The notes: generated by a model from the sequence alone, not told the origin. A DNA stretch of 64,000 bases from Sulfitobacter geojensis (GCF_000622325.1 NZ_JASE01000005.1:2666001-2730000), one strand, 5' to 3'. Shown: positions 1 through 9,225, counted from the first letter of the stretch. A program made the numbers and translations.

Positions 1-717
1 CACGACGACGCGGTCGGCCATCTGGGCCACCACCGCCATATCGTGGGTGATGAACATGACCGCCGTGCCGGTTTCACGCTTCAACCGGTCCATCAGCGCC
101 AGAATTTCAGCCTGAATCGTCACATCCAGCGCCGTCGTCGGTTCATCCGCGATCAGCAGCTTCGGCTCACAAGCCAAAGCCATCGCGATCACCACGCGCT
201 GGCGCATACCGCCGGACAATTCATGGGGATACTGCTTCAGGCGGCGCTCGGGTTCGGGGATGCGCACCTGATTCATCAACTCAAGCGCGCGGCTCTCTGC
301 CTGCCGTTTGCTCATGCCCTTGTGCAGGCGCAAACCCTCGGTCAGCTGGCGGCCCACCGTGAACACCGGATTCAGCGCCGTCATCGGCTCCTGAAAGATC
401 ATCCCGATCTCGTTGCCCCTGATCCGGCGCATGTCGGGGCCGCTTGTCTGGGCCAGATCGATCTGGTCCTTGCCATCGCGATCAAACAAAAGGCGTCCGC
501 CGGCAATCTCGCCACCGCCGTATTCCACCAGCCGCATCAGCGACAGGGATGAAACCGATTTACCGGAACCGGATTCGCCGACTACACAAACGGTTTCGCC
601 CGGATTGATGTCGAAACTGACATCCTCCACCCCGACAACAGGGCCGTCTTTGGTCTGAAATTCGACCCTAAGGCCCTGAATTTGCGCAATAGGCCCCGTG
701 TTTGTCTGATCGAGCAT
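1..717 (-). CDS. ABC transporter ATP-binding protein, peptide/opine/nickel type (3' end outside window)
   Basis: Energy-coupling ATPase of a family-5 peptide-type importer, acting on the cytoplasmic face of the membrane. The 239 visible residues carry Walker A GESGSGKS (47-54), the signature LSGGMRQR (167-174), Walker B LLIADEP (187-193) and the H-loop ITHD (His225). The insert between Walker A and the Q-loop is of the OppD/DppD kind. The reading frame stays open to the window edge, so it is unknown whether this is a single OppD or an OppD-OppF fusion. It is transcribed away from the binding-protein and permease genes, which start 323 bp upstream, so the importer is split over two divergent transcripts. 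The substrate is not readable from sequence. Confidence 0.93.
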   Translation of the reverse strand, partial: MLDQTNTGPIAQIQGLRVEFQTKDGPVVGVEDVSFDINPGETVCVVGESGSGKSVSSLSLMRLVEYGGGEIAGGRLLFDRDGKDQIDLAQTSGPDMRRIRGNEIGMIFQEPMTALNPVFTVGRQLTEGLRLHKGMSKRQAESRALELMNQVRIPEPERRLKQYPHELSGGMRQRVVIAMALACEPKLLIADEPTTALDVTIQAEILALMDRLKRETGTAVMFITHDMAVVAQMADRVVV

Positions 718-1039
718 GATGTCCCCTGATGATCCAATGACGCGTTTCGGCAGCGCGTCTTCAAGAGACGCTAAGGTGAATACTTGGGCAGGTCAAACGA
801 AGTGGGTCAAATTCGGACCTATTTTGTGTCCAAGCGATGAGAAAGCTTGCAATTCTCGTGAAACATGTTGTGATTGCGGCCATGCGCTCTGGGGGTGCGT
901 GGCAGAGTATCGAACATAAGCCTTCGGTTACGTAGGGTTATGCGCCACTCTTAATGTATCCCCGGGCGATAAAACCGGGCGGGACCATCCTGCCCCAAAA
1001 CACGGCACAGCTAAAACGTGTACGACAAGGAGAGTATAT
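718..1039. promoter_or_regulatory. Divergent promoter region between ABC ATPase and binding-protein operon
   Basis: This 322-bp gene-free stretch must hold the promoters for both halves of the importer. I find no convincing coding frame in it; the short open frames lack ribosome sites and family resemblance. No clean -35/-10 pair or riboswitch is recognisable by eye. A good ribosome site (AAGGAG, about 1027-1032) lies just before the binding-protein ATG. Assignment as a shared control region rests on position only. Confidence 0.5.
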
Positions 1040-2758
1040 ATGAAACTTAGAACCCTTTTAATGGGGGCTATCGCAACCACTGCTTTTGCACCGGTTGCTT
1101 TTGCCGACGGTCATTCCGGTGAACGCGGCCGCGACGGGGATGTGAAAATCCTGTATTGGCAGGCCCCTTCAATTCTTAACCCGTTCCTGTCAGGCGGCAC
1201 AAAAGACGTCGAAGCCGGTTCCTTGGTTGTCGAACCACTGGCCCGCTACACAGAAACCGGTGAAATGGTTCCGTTTCTGGTGACCGAGGTTCCCACCGTT
1301 GCCAATGGCGGCGTGTCCGAAGACCTCAAGTCGATCACATGGAACATCACACCCGGCCTGAAATGGTCCGATGGTACGCCCTTCACCTCTGCGGACGTGA
1401 AATTCACGGCCGAATACTGCATGCACCCCGAAGGCGGTTGCGCACAGGGTGCCAAGTTTCAGGGTGTCGAAAGCGTAGAGGCCATCGACGAGCTGACCGT
1501 CAAGGTCACTTTCGAGAACCCGCAGCCAAACCCGTATGGCCCATTTGTCGGTGGCGAAAGCCCGATCATTCAGGCGGCGCAATTCGCGGACTGTCTCGGT
1601 GCCAAAGCGCCCGAATGTACAGAAGCCAACTTTAACCCCATCGGCACAGGTCCGTTCAAGGTTGTAGAATTCCGTCCCAATGACGTGATCACGATGGAAG
1701 CCAACGAGAACTACCGTGTCGAAGGCAAGCCTGCCTTTGCAACGCTGACCCTCAAGGGCGGTGGCGACGCCGCAGCCGCGGGTCGTGCGGTTCTGGAAAC
1801 GGGCGAATACGATTACGCCTGGAACCTGCAACTGGCACCCGATGTTATTGCCAAGATGGAAGAAGCCGGCAAAGGCAAAGCCATCGCCGGTTTCGGCCCG
1901 CTGGTTGAACGTCTGGAAATGAACCTGACCAACCCGTCACCGGATCTGCCACCAGAAACACGTGCAACCGTTGCGGAACCACATCCGTTCCTGTCCGACT
2001 TTAAAGTCCGCAAGGCGCTGTCGATGGCCATCGATCGCGAACTGCTGACCGAAGTGGGCTATGGCAAGGCCGGTACACCAACCTGTAACCTCGTCCCTGC
2101 CCCTGCTCTCTATAACTCTGACAACACAGAGTGTCTGACGCAGGACATCGACGGTGCGAAGGCCCTGCTCGACGAAGCGGGCTGGACCGACAGCGATGGC
2201 GACGGTGTGCGTGACAAGGACGGCGTAAAGCTGGCGATCCTGTACCAGACATCTACCAACGCTGTGCGTCAGGACTTCCAGGCGTTGATCAAAGACTGGT
2301 GGAGCCAGATCGGTGTTGAAACCGAATTGCGCAACCTTGACGGTTCCGTATTCTTTGGTGGTGACCCGGGTTCGCCTGACACGTTCCAGAAGTTCTATGC
2401 GGACGTGGAAATGTACGCGAACACCTTCAACGGCACAGACCCGCAGGCGTACCTGTCGGCCTACCGTTGTGGCAACGAACCAAAGCCGTCGTCGCAGTGG
2501 CAGGGTGAGAACATCAACCGCTTCTGTGATCCGGCCTATGACGCCCTGCTCGACGAACTGGCAAAGACCGGTGATCTCGACAAGCGCGGCGAAATCGGTC
2601 GCAAGCTGAACGACATGATCACCAAAGACACGATGACAATCGTGCCACTGGTGAACCGTGCCCGCGTTTCTGCGCACTCCAACAGCCTTGGCGGTGTTGC
2701 GTTGAACGTATGGGACAGCGAACTGTGGAATGTGGCCGATTGGTATCGCATGAAGTAA
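1040..2758 (+). CDS. ABC transporter substrate-binding protein, family 5 (peptide/opine type)
   Basis: Periplasmic solute receptor of the importer encoded around it. The 572-residue length is typical for family 5 (SBP_bac_5). An N-terminal signal peptide is visible: MKLR, a hydrophobic stretch, then cleavage probably after VAFA. The mature protein opens with the conserved WSDGTPFTSADVKFTAEY block near residues 109-126. An acidic DSDGDGVRDKDG loop near residue 390 resembles an EF-hand-like loop seen in many members of this family. The start is fixed by a strong AAGGAG site 8-10 bases upstream. Two permease genes follow after a stem-loop, the usual way of keeping the receptor more abundant than the permeases. 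Substrate unknown; peptides, opines and sugars are all possible in this family. Confidence 0.93.
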   Translation: MKLRTLLMGAIATTAFAPVAFADGHSGERGRDGDVKILYWQAPSILNPFLSGGTKDVEAGSLVVEPLARYTETGEMVPFLVTEVPTVANGGVSEDLKSITWNITPGLKWSDGTPFTSADVKFTAEYCMHPEGGCAQGAKFQGVESVEAIDELTVKVTFENPQPNPYGPFVGGESPIIQAAQFADCLGAKAPECTEANFNPIGTGPFKVVEFRPNDVITMEANENYRVEGKPAFATLTLKGGGDAAAAGRAVLETGEYDYAWNLQLAPDVIAKMEEAGKGKAIAGFGPLVERLEMNLTNPSPDLPPETRATVAEPHPFLSDFKVRKALSMAIDRELLTEVGYGKAGTPTCNLVPAPALYNSDNTECLTQDIDGAKALLDEAGWTDSDGDGVRDKDGVKLAILYQTSTNAVRQDFQALIKDWWSQIGVETELRNLDGSVFFGGDPGSPDTFQKFYADVEMYANTFNGTDPQAYLSAYRCGNEPKPSSQWQGENINRFCDPAYDALLDELAKTGDLDKRGEIGRKLNDMITKDTMTIVPLVNRARVSAHSNSLGGVALNVWDSELWNVADWYRMK

Positions 2759-2765
2759 GGCTGCG

Positions 2766-2781
2766 GCGGGGGTTTCCCCGC
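2766..2781. terminator. GC hairpin directly behind the binding-protein gene
   Basis: GCGGGG / CCCCGC stem (2766-2771 with 2776-2781) and a GTTT loop, 8 bases after the stop codon. With the next palindrome it forms a pair of hairpins between binding protein and permease. Probably an mRNA stabiliser or partial attenuator rather than a full stop, since the permeases have no other obvious promoter. Confidence 0.5.
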
Positions 2782-2794
2782 GCGCGTCAATACC

Positions 2795-2820
2795 GTAAGG
2801 CGGGGTTTTCCCCGCCTTAC
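2795..2820. repeat. Intergenic palindrome GTAAGGCGGGG-TTTT-CCCCGCCTTAC
   Basis: Perfect 11-bp arms around a TTTT loop, between the ABC binding-protein gene and the first permease. Related elements with the same GTA(A/G)GG(C/T)GGG...CCC(G/A)CC(T)TAC layout occur at about 24765-24787, 24807-24828 and 39735-39763, so this looks like one copy of a dispersed element that may also act as an attenuator here. Confidence 0.65.
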
Positions 2821-2866
2821 ACGTACATATCCCTCACAGACTGCTAAACAAAGGCGCCTGTTCCCT

Positions 2867-3904
2867 ATGCTGACCTTCACGTTCCGACGGTTGATCCTTT
2901 CGATCCCAACGCTTTTGTTCATCAGTTTTATCATCTTCGGCTTGCTCCAGCTTGCCCCCGGTGATCCGATGGCCCAGGTACCCCTGACGGTGCCGCCCGA
3001 CGTAAAACAGAAAATGCGCGAAGCCCTTGGCCTTGGTGCCCCGTGGTACGTGCAGTACTATAAATGGCTGATCCAGTTCTTCTGGATCGAACCCAAAATC
3101 TTTATCGATTACCTGACCAACACCAGCTTTTTGCTGGGATGGTTGCCCGATACCGCCTTTTACCAAGGCGAGTTGCGCGTGATCTCGTGGCAGACCCGTT
3201 CGCCGGTGATGGACATCGTGGTCCAGCGCATGCCGCAGACGCTCTGGGTGGTTGGTTTGTCTTATGTTGTCGGCATCGTCATCGCGATCCCGATCGGCAT
3301 CTATTCGGCCTACAAGCATTATTCGGTTTTCGATCAGGCCGGTACCTTCATCACTATGATCGGATTTTCGATCCCTCCGTTCTTTACCGGCCCGCTGCTG
3401 ATCGTGATCTTTTCGGTCTACCTTGGCTGGTTACCTTCGATCTATGACACCACCCATGTAGTCACCGACTGGGCCAGCTTTAAGGTGCAGATCTTCCAGA
3501 TGATCATGCCGGTGATGGTACTGGCGCTGCAAACCACAGCCCAGATCAGCCGCTACATGCGCGGCGCGATGCTGGACAACCTTAATCAGGATTACGTCCG
3601 CACGGCCCGCGCCAAAGGCCTGCGCGAGGGCGTTGTCGTCATGGTCCACGTGCTGCGCAACTCCATGATCCCGGTAGTCACCATCATCGCTCTGGGCATG
3701 CCCGCGATCTTTGGCGGGGCGATCATTACCGAAAACGTCTTTAAGGTGAATGGCATCGGCCAGCTGCTGCTGACCGCCCTCTTCGCCAACGATTTGCCAA
3801 TGGTGATGACGCTGACCTTCATCTTCGCCATCCTCATCGTTCTGTTTAACCTGATTGCAGATGTCCTCTACGGACTGCTCGACCCAAGGATCCGTTATGA
3901 CTGA
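2867..3904 (+). CDS. ABC transporter permease, DppB/OppB type
   Basis: First inner-membrane subunit of the peptide-type importer (345 aa). It starts with the conserved MLTFTFRRLILSIPTLLFIS helix and the QLAPGDP motif typical of the B subunits. The binding-protein-dependent transport domain covers roughly 120-340 with several hydrophobic helices. The EAA coupling loop around residues 240-255 (DYVRTARAKGL) contacts the ATPase. The stop codon overlaps the start of the next permease by 8 bases, so the two permeases are translationally coupled. Slightly longer than typical DppB (about 320-340 aa), the extra residues lying in the first periplasmic loop. Confidence 0.93.
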   Translation: MLTFTFRRLILSIPTLLFISFIIFGLLQLAPGDPMAQVPLTVPPDVKQKMREALGLGAPWYVQYYKWLIQFFWIEPKIFIDYLTNTSFLLGWLPDTAFYQGELRVISWQTRSPVMDIVVQRMPQTLWVVGLSYVVGIVIAIPIGIYSAYKHYSVFDQAGTFITMIGFSIPPFFTGPLLIVIFSVYLGWLPSIYDTTHVVTDWASFKVQIFQMIMPVMVLALQTTAQISRYMRGAMLDNLNQDYVRTARAKGLREGVVVMVHVLRNSMIPVVTIIALGMPAIFGGAIITENVFKVNGIGQLLLTALFANDLPMVMTLTFIFAILIVLFNLIADVLYGLLDPRIRYD

Positions 3905-4895
3905 GCAAGCCATCCCCGCCAGCCCGATAGAGGCCGACATCGAAACCTTTGGTGCGCTTACGGACAAAGAGCCGCAAAAGCCGCCGCGCAGTCAGTGGAA
4001 AGACATCTGGGACCAGTTTCGCAAACACAAAGGCGCGGTGTTTGGCGGCGGGTTTCTGATCTTCATTACGCTGGGTGTGATCTTTGGCCCGTGGCTTTGG
4101 GATCTCGATCCTAAGACGCTGGACATCCGCAACAAGAACTGGCGGCCGGTCTATACCCTGCTCTGGGATAGCGATGCCAAGGCCGGTTGGGCCCATCCGT
4201 TCGGCACGGACCAGTTGGGCCGCGATATCCTGTCCCAAATGATTGCGGGCGGCCGTGTATCGATGGCGGTGGGCTGGCTGGCCATGGCGCTGGCGCTGAT
4301 CATCGGCACAGCAATCGGTGTGCTGTCGGGCTATTTCAAACGGCTGGATTTCTGGCTGATGCGCTTTACCGATCTGGCGCTGTCCTTGCCCATCCTGCCG
4401 CTGACGCTGTTGGCTGTGACCCTGTTCCGCCAGCCCCTGAACTCCAGCTTCGGCCCTGAGGGCGGCATGTTCATCCTGATCGTCGGCATCATCGGCCTGA
4501 CCTCATGGATGCAAACCGCGCGGATTGTGCGGGGCGATATTCTGGCACTCAAGGAACGCGAATTCATCCTCGCGGCCCGCTCCATCGGGACCACGTCAGG
4601 CAAGATCATCCGCCGTCACCTGTTGCCCAACGTGATCTCGCCCATCATGGTATCGGCCACCCTTGGCCTTGCCACAGCGATCATTACCGAGAGCGCACTC
4701 AGCTTTCTGGGCGTCGGTTTCCCGTCGGATTTCCCCACATGGGGCAAGTTGCTGGCGGATGCGGTCCAGCGGATGCAGGACTATCCCGAACGCGTCCTTT
4801 TACCCGGTATCGCAATTTCGCTGACCGTGCTGAGTGTGAACTACCTTGGCGACGGGTTGCGCGACGCGCTGGATCCGCGCATTCGCGGGCGCTGA
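3897..4895 (+). CDS. ABC transporter permease, DppC/OppC type
   Basis: Second permease of the importer, 332 aa from the ATG at 3897, which overlaps the stop of the preceding gene (ATGACTGA). An upstream in-frame codon at 3855 is open but would bury the start deep in the previous gene. The N-terminal OppC_N region (SQWKDIWDQFRKHKGAVFGG) is followed by the HPFGTDQLGRDILSQ motif, then five or so helices with the EAA loop REFILAARSIG and the family signature ESALSFLGVGFP near the C-terminus. It pairs with the upstream permease to form the channel. A strong hairpin follows the gene. Confidence 0.93.
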   Translation: MTEQAIPASPIEADIETFGALTDKEPQKPPRSQWKDIWDQFRKHKGAVFGGGFLIFITLGVIFGPWLWDLDPKTLDIRNKNWRPVYTLLWDSDAKAGWAHPFGTDQLGRDILSQMIAGGRVSMAVGWLAMALALIIGTAIGVLSGYFKRLDFWLMRFTDLALSLPILPLTLLAVTLFRQPLNSSFGPEGGMFILIVGIIGLTSWMQTARIVRGDILALKEREFILAARSIGTTSGKIIRRHLLPNVISPIMVSATLGLATAIITESALSFLGVGFPSDFPTWGKLLADAVQRMQDYPERVLLPGIAISLTVLSVNYLGDGLRDALDPRIRGR

Positions 4896-4944
4896 CGCGC
4901 AGATGCGTGCCGCAAGGTAAGCCAAATAAGAACCGGAACACAGC

Positions 4945-4966
4945 AAGGGGCACGCAAGTGCCCCTT
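4945..4966 (+). terminator. Terminator of the ABC operon
   Basis: Perfect 9-bp stem AAGGGGCAC / GTGCCCCTT with a GCAA tetraloop, 49 bases after the last permease. The T-run is poor (CGCGTTTCG), so termination may be partial. No reading frame in the gap is convincing. Confidence 0.65.
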
Positions 4967-5096
4967 CGCGTTTCGCCACTACGCCCTCAAGGGAACGCCC
5001 ATTCCAAAAAATCCCGCCGGCGCAGAACTTTGTTCCGGCCACTTTTCACGCGCGTATATGCGACGGGCTTGATCCCGAAGGGATGCCGCTCCAGAT

Positions 5097-5110
5097 GGAA
5101 CAAACGTTCC
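5097..5110. promoter_or_regulatory. Short palindrome just before the ribosome site of the YeeE/YedE gene
   Basis: GGAAC-AAAC-GTTCC, 5-bp arms, ending one base before the CAAGGAG ribosome site. It could be an operator for a sulfur-responsive regulator or chance; no regulator gene is nearby. Low confidence. Confidence 0.25.
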
Positions 5111-5124
5111 CAAGGAGTCCTGCC

Positions 5125-6198
5125 ATGTTTGAAACATTCGAATTCGAGACACTGACCGCGCCGCAGGCCTCTGTCTATTTTGCACTGATCATCGGCGTTC
5201 TCTTTGGCGTGCTGGCCCAGATCACCAAATTCTGCTTCCGCCGCGCTCTTGTCGGTGAAGACCGCCGCGCCGCTGCGGGTGTCTGGTTCACCGCACTGGC
5301 TGTTGCACTTGTCGGCACACAAGCTGCCGTGGCCGCCGGTTGGATCACGTTTGATGATCACCGTTTCATGATTTCCGACATGCCCGTGCTCGCCATCGCC
5401 ATCGGCGGGCTGCTGTTCGGTGCCGGCATGGTGCTGACCCGCGGCTGTGTGTCCCGCCTGACCGTGCTGAGCGGATCTGGCAACCTGCGCGCCGCCGTTG
5501 TGTTGCTGGTCTTTGCCTTGGTGGCGCATATGACCCTGAAAGGCGTGCTTGCGCCGCTGCGCACTTCCCTTGGCGCTATGACCGTGGATATGGGGGATTA
5601 CATCACGCTGGCCGCCCTCCCCGGCGGCATGTGGCTCTGGACGGCGATACTGGCGGTCGCAGCGCTCGCTATTGCCCTGCGCTCCGGCAACGGGGGCGGT
5701 ATGCTGATCCTGGCCGCGCTGATCGGCCTATTGGTACCTGCCGCCTGGGTTGGCACCGGCTTTGTGCTGTTTGACGACTTTGACCCGATTGGCATGGAAA
5801 GCCTGTCCTTCACCTCGCCCGCAGCGGACACCTTGTTCTGGAGCATCGCCAGCACGTCGATTGCACCGGGCTTTGGCACCGGCCTGATTGGAGGCGTAAT
5901 CTTGGGCGCCTTGGCGGCCAGCCTGATCTTTGGCGGCTTTCAGTGGCAGAGCTTTGAAAACCCGCGCCAGACAGGTCGCTACATTCTGGGTGCTTCCATG
6001 ATGGGCGTCGGCGGTGTTCTGGCCGGTGGCTGTACCCTTGGCGCGGGGTTGTCCGGCGTACCGACCCTGTCGGTTGCCGCGCTTTTCGCCATTGCCATGA
6101 TCGCTGCGGGCGCAAAAGCGGCGCAGTTTGTCCTTAGCCAAGGTGACGCTTCAACCGCCGCACCATCAGCCACACGGCGCCCACAACAGGCAGCGTAA
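5125..6198 (+). CDS. YeeE/YedE family sulfur-compound (thiosulfate-type) membrane transporter
   Basis: Multi-spanning inner-membrane protein of the YeeE/YedE family, whose characterised members move thiosulfate or related sulfur species. The start at 5125 (MFETFEFE) has AAGGAG 7 bases upstream; an open codon at 5083 lacks one. The protein is 357 aa with about nine or more hydrophobic segments. Family cysteines are visible in three conserved contexts: KFCFRRAL near residue 38, RGCVSRLT near 108 and GGCTLGAGLSG near 300, the kind thought to pass the sulfur substrate. The TusA/YeeD partner often found next to such genes is absent here. The 3' end overlaps the convergent DUF3422 gene by 65 bp. 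Exact substrate is inferred only. Confidence 0.88.
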   Translation: MFETFEFETLTAPQASVYFALIIGVLFGVLAQITKFCFRRALVGEDRRAAAGVWFTALAVALVGTQAAVAAGWITFDDHRFMISDMPVLAIAIGGLLFGAGMVLTRGCVSRLTVLSGSGNLRAAVVLLVFALVAHMTLKGVLAPLRTSLGAMTVDMGDYITLAALPGGMWLWTAILAVAALAIALRSGNGGGMLILAALIGLLVPAAWVGTGFVLFDDFDPIGMESLSFTSPAADTLFWSIASTSIAPGFGTGLIGGVILGALAASLIFGGFQWQSFENPRQTGRYILGASMMGVGGVLAGGCTLGAGLSGVPTLSVAALFAIAMIAAGAKAAQFVLSQGDASTAAPSATRRPQQAA

Positions 6199-7417
6199 CC
6201 AGCGCCAGCAAGGTGCCCTTGGACAGCCCGAGGGCACCCGCTAGCGGGTACATCAGATATCCCACGAGCGAGACCGCGTAATAGCTGATCGCCACCACCG
6301 AAAGCCCCTCGACGGTCTTTTGCAAGCGCAGCTGCAAATCCGCCCGCCGATCCATGCTGGCAAGGATGTCCTGATTCTGGGCGGAGCGTTCCACATCGAC
6401 CCGCGTGCGCAGCAACTCGGCCGCGCGGATCGCACGTTCCGACATCGCCTTCAGCCGGTCCTCTGTCGATTGCACTGTGCGCATCGCAGGGTCGTAGCGG
6501 CGCAGCATGAATTCGGCAAACCCCTGACGGCCCATAAACCTTTCCTCGCGCAGCACGGCGATCCTTTGTCCGACAATCGTGCGATACGCCCCCGTCGCGC
6601 CAAACCGGAAAGCGGTTTTCACCGCCAGCGTTTCCAGCTCGACCGAGATATCCAACAGCGCATGCAACGTATCCTCTGCCCGCGCGGAAGGGCCACGCAT
6701 CTGCGCCATGAGGTCGGTCAGCTTCATATCCAGCGCGTTCAACTGCGGGGCCAGCCAACGCACCATTGAAAAGCCCAACATGGATGCGGCCTTGTAAGTT
6801 TCGATCTCGAACAGGCGTTGCACGATGCGGCCCTGCCGCCGGTCACCGGTTGATTGATCGGTAAAGACCGCGATCCGCAAATGCCCCGCCGGATCAATGC
6901 GAAAATCAGAGGCCACCACCGCCGCCCCTTCCAGCACCGATGCCACCGCAAGGCTTTCAGGCACAAACCAGTCGCCTAACAAGGCGGTGATCTGCTCCGG
7001 CGCTTCCGGCATTGGCATCAGGCGCAACAGAGCGGAGGTAATGCGCCCGCCCGGTGCTTCCTCCAGCCAGTAATCTGGAAAGACATCGAATTCATCAGGA
7101 TCAAACGCGCGCGCACCCAAGGCGTCCATGAATACCGTATAGGTCACCATCTCGGTGTGCTGCTCCCACTTGAGCCAGTATTTCCCCATTTCACCATAGT
7201 AGTGCGTCGCCTGCGGGTCAGGCCGTGGTGCGCCATAGTGATCCAGCAGCGCATTGAGGTGGCTGACGTCTTGCGCCTTGTCACGGCTTGCCGCGTCTTC
7301 GGGTTGTTTGATCGCAAGGAACACCGCAGTGGACGGCGCTTTGAGCGAGGGAAAGGGGCGCGCATGCAACTCACCGCTGAGAGCATAGCGTTGCGGGTAG
7401 TCTTTGATCGGGGCCAT
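6134..7417 (-). CDS. DUF3422 family membrane-anchored protein
   Basis: 427 aa from MAPIKDYPQRYAL; the DUF3422 hallmark ELHARPFPSL lies near residues 15-24. The body is soluble and helical, and the C-terminus has two hydrophobic segments (about 360-385 and 395-420) ending in RRLKRHLG, so the protein is probably tail-anchored with a cytoplasmic body. I chose 7417 because AGGAA precedes it by 6 bases and the domain starts at once; codons at 7450 and 7474 would extend it by 11 or 19 residues. Function of the family is unknown. Its end overlaps the convergent sulfur transporter gene by 65 bp. Confidence 0.82.
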   Translation of the reverse strand: MAPIKDYPQRYALSGELHARPFPSLKAPSTAVFLAIKQPEDAASRDKAQDVSHLNALLDHYGAPRPDPQATHYYGEMGKYWLKWEQHTEMVTYTVFMDALGARAFDPDEFDVFPDYWLEEAPGGRITSALLRLMPMPEAPEQITALLGDWFVPESLAVASVLEGAAVVASDFRIDPAGHLRIAVFTDQSTGDRRQGRIVQRLFEIETYKAASMLGFSMVRWLAPQLNALDMKLTDLMAQMRGPSARAEDTLHALLDISVELETLAVKTAFRFGATGAYRTIVGQRIAVLREERFMGRQGFAEFMLRRYDPAMRTVQSTEDRLKAMSERAIRAAELLRTRVDVERSAQNQDILASMDRRADLQLRLQKTVEGLSVVAISYYAVSLVGYLMYPLAGALGLSKGTLLALVTLPVVGAVWLMVRRLKRHLG

Positions 7418-7686
7418 GGCGGGTTCCTGCACAAGCTTTCCCAACGTCATAGAACGCCAGCACGAAAATTTCAATTATTTATAATTTTCAATGCGTTAAC
7501 GGGATACAATGGTATACATCTACGCTCACCAAAGGCTGCCCCCGCGCCAGTTAGAAACTGTATCTTGCGCGATGCTTCCCTAATTTTTGCGGAGCACAAC
7601 GACCAAAAATTGCGCCACTGGTTCCCGTCGCCGGTACAGTTCATCTCTCTTGAGTAACGCCGCTAAACATACCGCTCCAGCACAAC

Positions 7687-7717
7687 AAAACGCCCCACCA
7701 TTTCTGGCAGGGCGTTT
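7687..7717 (-). terminator. Terminator-like hairpin downstream of pntB
   Basis: On the minus strand AAACGCCC pairs with GGGCGTTT, with an inner TGCCA/TGGTG extension around a GAAA tetraloop, giving a 13-bp stem followed by TTGTTG. It is the third and strongest of three hairpins behind pntB and the most likely true terminator. Confidence 0.65.
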
Positions 7718-7728
7718 CAATCAAGCAT

Positions 7729-7749
7729 CGGAAACTTTCAAAGTTTCCG
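7729..7749. repeat. Perfect palindrome CGGAAACTTT-C-AAAGTTTCCG
   Basis: Ten-bp arms around a single base. Lies between the hairpin touching the pntB stop codon and the terminator-like hairpin. With no T-run, it looks like a 3'-end mRNA structure or a dispersed element rather than a terminator. Confidence 0.6.
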
Positions 7750-7751
7750 GC

Positions 7752-7772
7752 CGTTTTCTTTGTAAGAAAACG
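7752..7772. repeat. Perfect inverted repeat CGTTTTCTT-TGT-AAGAAAACG
   Basis: Nine-bp arms around TGT, one base past the pntB stop codon. First of three hairpins in 90 bp. On the pntB transcript it forms immediately behind the ribosome. Confidence 0.6.
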
Positions 7773-7773
7773 A

Positions 7774-9213
7774 TTAATCGATCATCGGCAAAAGCTTGTC
7801 CAAAGACGCCTTCGCATCGCCATAGAACATCCGCGTATTGTCCTTAAAGAACAGCGGGTTTTCGATACCGGAGTAGCCTGTCCCCTGCCCGCGTTTGGAT
7901 ACGAAAACAGTCTTGGCCTTCCAGCATTCCAAAACCGGCATGCCGGCAATCGGGCTGTTCGGATCATCCTGCGCCGCTGGGTTCACGATGTCGTTGGAGC
8001 CGATGACAATCGCGACGTCCGTGTCCGGGAAATCATCGTTGATCTCGTCCATCTCCATTACGATGTCATAGGGCACCTTGGCCTCGGCCAGCAGCACGTT
8101 CATGTGCCCCGGCAAACGCCCCGCAACAGGGTGAATGGCGAAACGCACGTTCTTGCCCTGTGCCCGCAGCTTCTTGACCAGTTCGCTTACTGCGCCCTGC
8201 GCCTGCGCAACCGCCATGCCGTAGCCCGGAATGATGATCACTGAGTCAGCTTCGTTCAAAGCCGTGGCAACACCGTCCGCTTCAATCGCGATCTGCTCAC
8301 CCTCGACAGCCATCTGTTCGCCCGCTGGGCCACCAAAGCCGCCCAGGATCACAGATACAAACGACCGGTTCATCGCCTTACACATGATGTAGGACAGGAT
8401 CGCACCGGAGGAACCGACCAGCGCCCCCACCACGATCAACAAATCGTTGCCAAGGCTGAAACCAATCGCCGCCGCGGCCCAGCCGGAATAGCTGTTCAGC
8501 ATCGACACAACCACGGGCATGTCCGCGCCACCAATACCGGTGATCAGGTGATACCCGATGAACAGGGCCGCCAGCGTCATCACGAACAGTGGGAAGAACC
8601 CACCGGTGTTGAAATACCAGATCAGGCAGAGCAGCGAGAGGCCCGCCGCACCTGCGTTCAAGACATGCCCACCGGGCAGCTTCTTGGCAGCTGAATCCAC
8701 CTTGCCGGCCAATTTGCCATAGGCAATCACGGAACCGGTAAAGGTCACCGCGCCGATGAAGATGCCAAGAAAGACTTCAACCCGCAGGATGTTGATCTCT
8801 ACGGCTGTTTTCTTGGCGATCAGCCCTGCAAAGGTGCCAAGCGCGTAAACATCACCGCCCCCAGCAACATAGTCTGCCACACGGCCAATTTCGAAATGCG
8901 CGATAAACCCGACAAAAACCGCGGCCAGACCCACAAGGCTGTGCATCGCCGCCACAAGTTCGGGCATCTGCGTCATCTGTACCCGTGTTGCCAGCTGATA
9001 ACCGATGGCACCGCCGCCCGCGATCAGGGCCAGCGACAACAGCCAGTATCCCGACCCCGGCCCGATCAGCGTTGCCGCGACGGCCAGTGCCATACCGACA
9101 ATGCCATACCAGACCGCGCGTTTCGCGCTTTCCTGACCCGAAAGCCCACCCAACGACAGGATGAACAAGATTGCTGCAACCACATAAGCTGCTGTTGTAA
9201 AACCGAAATCCAT
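7774..9213 (-). CDS. pntB: NAD(P) transhydrogenase subunit beta
   Basis: Membrane subunit of the proton-translocating transhydrogenase, which drives hydride transfer from NADH to NADP+ with the proton gradient. 479 aa, close to the family's usual 460-480. The first half carries about nine hydrophobic helices. The last ~175 residues form the NADP-binding domain III, with [20 protein letters not shown] and the later [32 protein letters not shown] and [12 protein letters not shown] blocks, all characteristic of PntB. Lies 12 bp behind pntA in one operon. Three hairpins follow the stop codon. Confidence 0.97.
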   Translation of the reverse strand: MDFGFTTAAYVVAAILFILSLGGLSGQESAKRAVWYGIVGMALAVAATLIGPGSGYWLLSLALIAGGGAIGYQLATRVQMTQMPELVAAMHSLVGLAAVFVGFIAHFEIGRVADYVAGGGDVYALGTFAGLIAKKTAVEINILRVEVFLGIFIGAVTFTGSVIAYGKLAGKVDSAAKKLPGGHVLNAGAAGLSLLCLIWYFNTGGFFPLFVMTLAALFIGYHLITGIGGADMPVVVSMLNSYSGWAAAAIGFSLGNDLLIVVGALVGSSGAILSYIMCKAMNRSFVSVILGGFGGPAGEQMAVEGEQIAIEADGVATALNEADSVIIIPGYGMAVAQAQGAVSELVKKLRAQGKNVRFAIHPVAGRLPGHMNVLLAEAKVPYDIVMEMDEINDDFPDTDVAIVIGSNDIVNPAAQDDPNSPIAGMPVLECWKAKTVFVSKRGQGTGYSGIENPLFFKDNTRMFYGDAKASLDKLLPMID

Positions 9214-9225
9214 TACATCAGCCCC

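Larger units (their letters stand above)
7418..7773. other. Gene-free stretch between pntB and the DUF3422 gene
   Basis: 356 bp. The left part is the AT-richer promoter region of the DUF3422 gene (minus strand); the right part holds three consecutive hairpins behind pntB (listed separately). No coding frame is supported. Confidence 0.6.
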
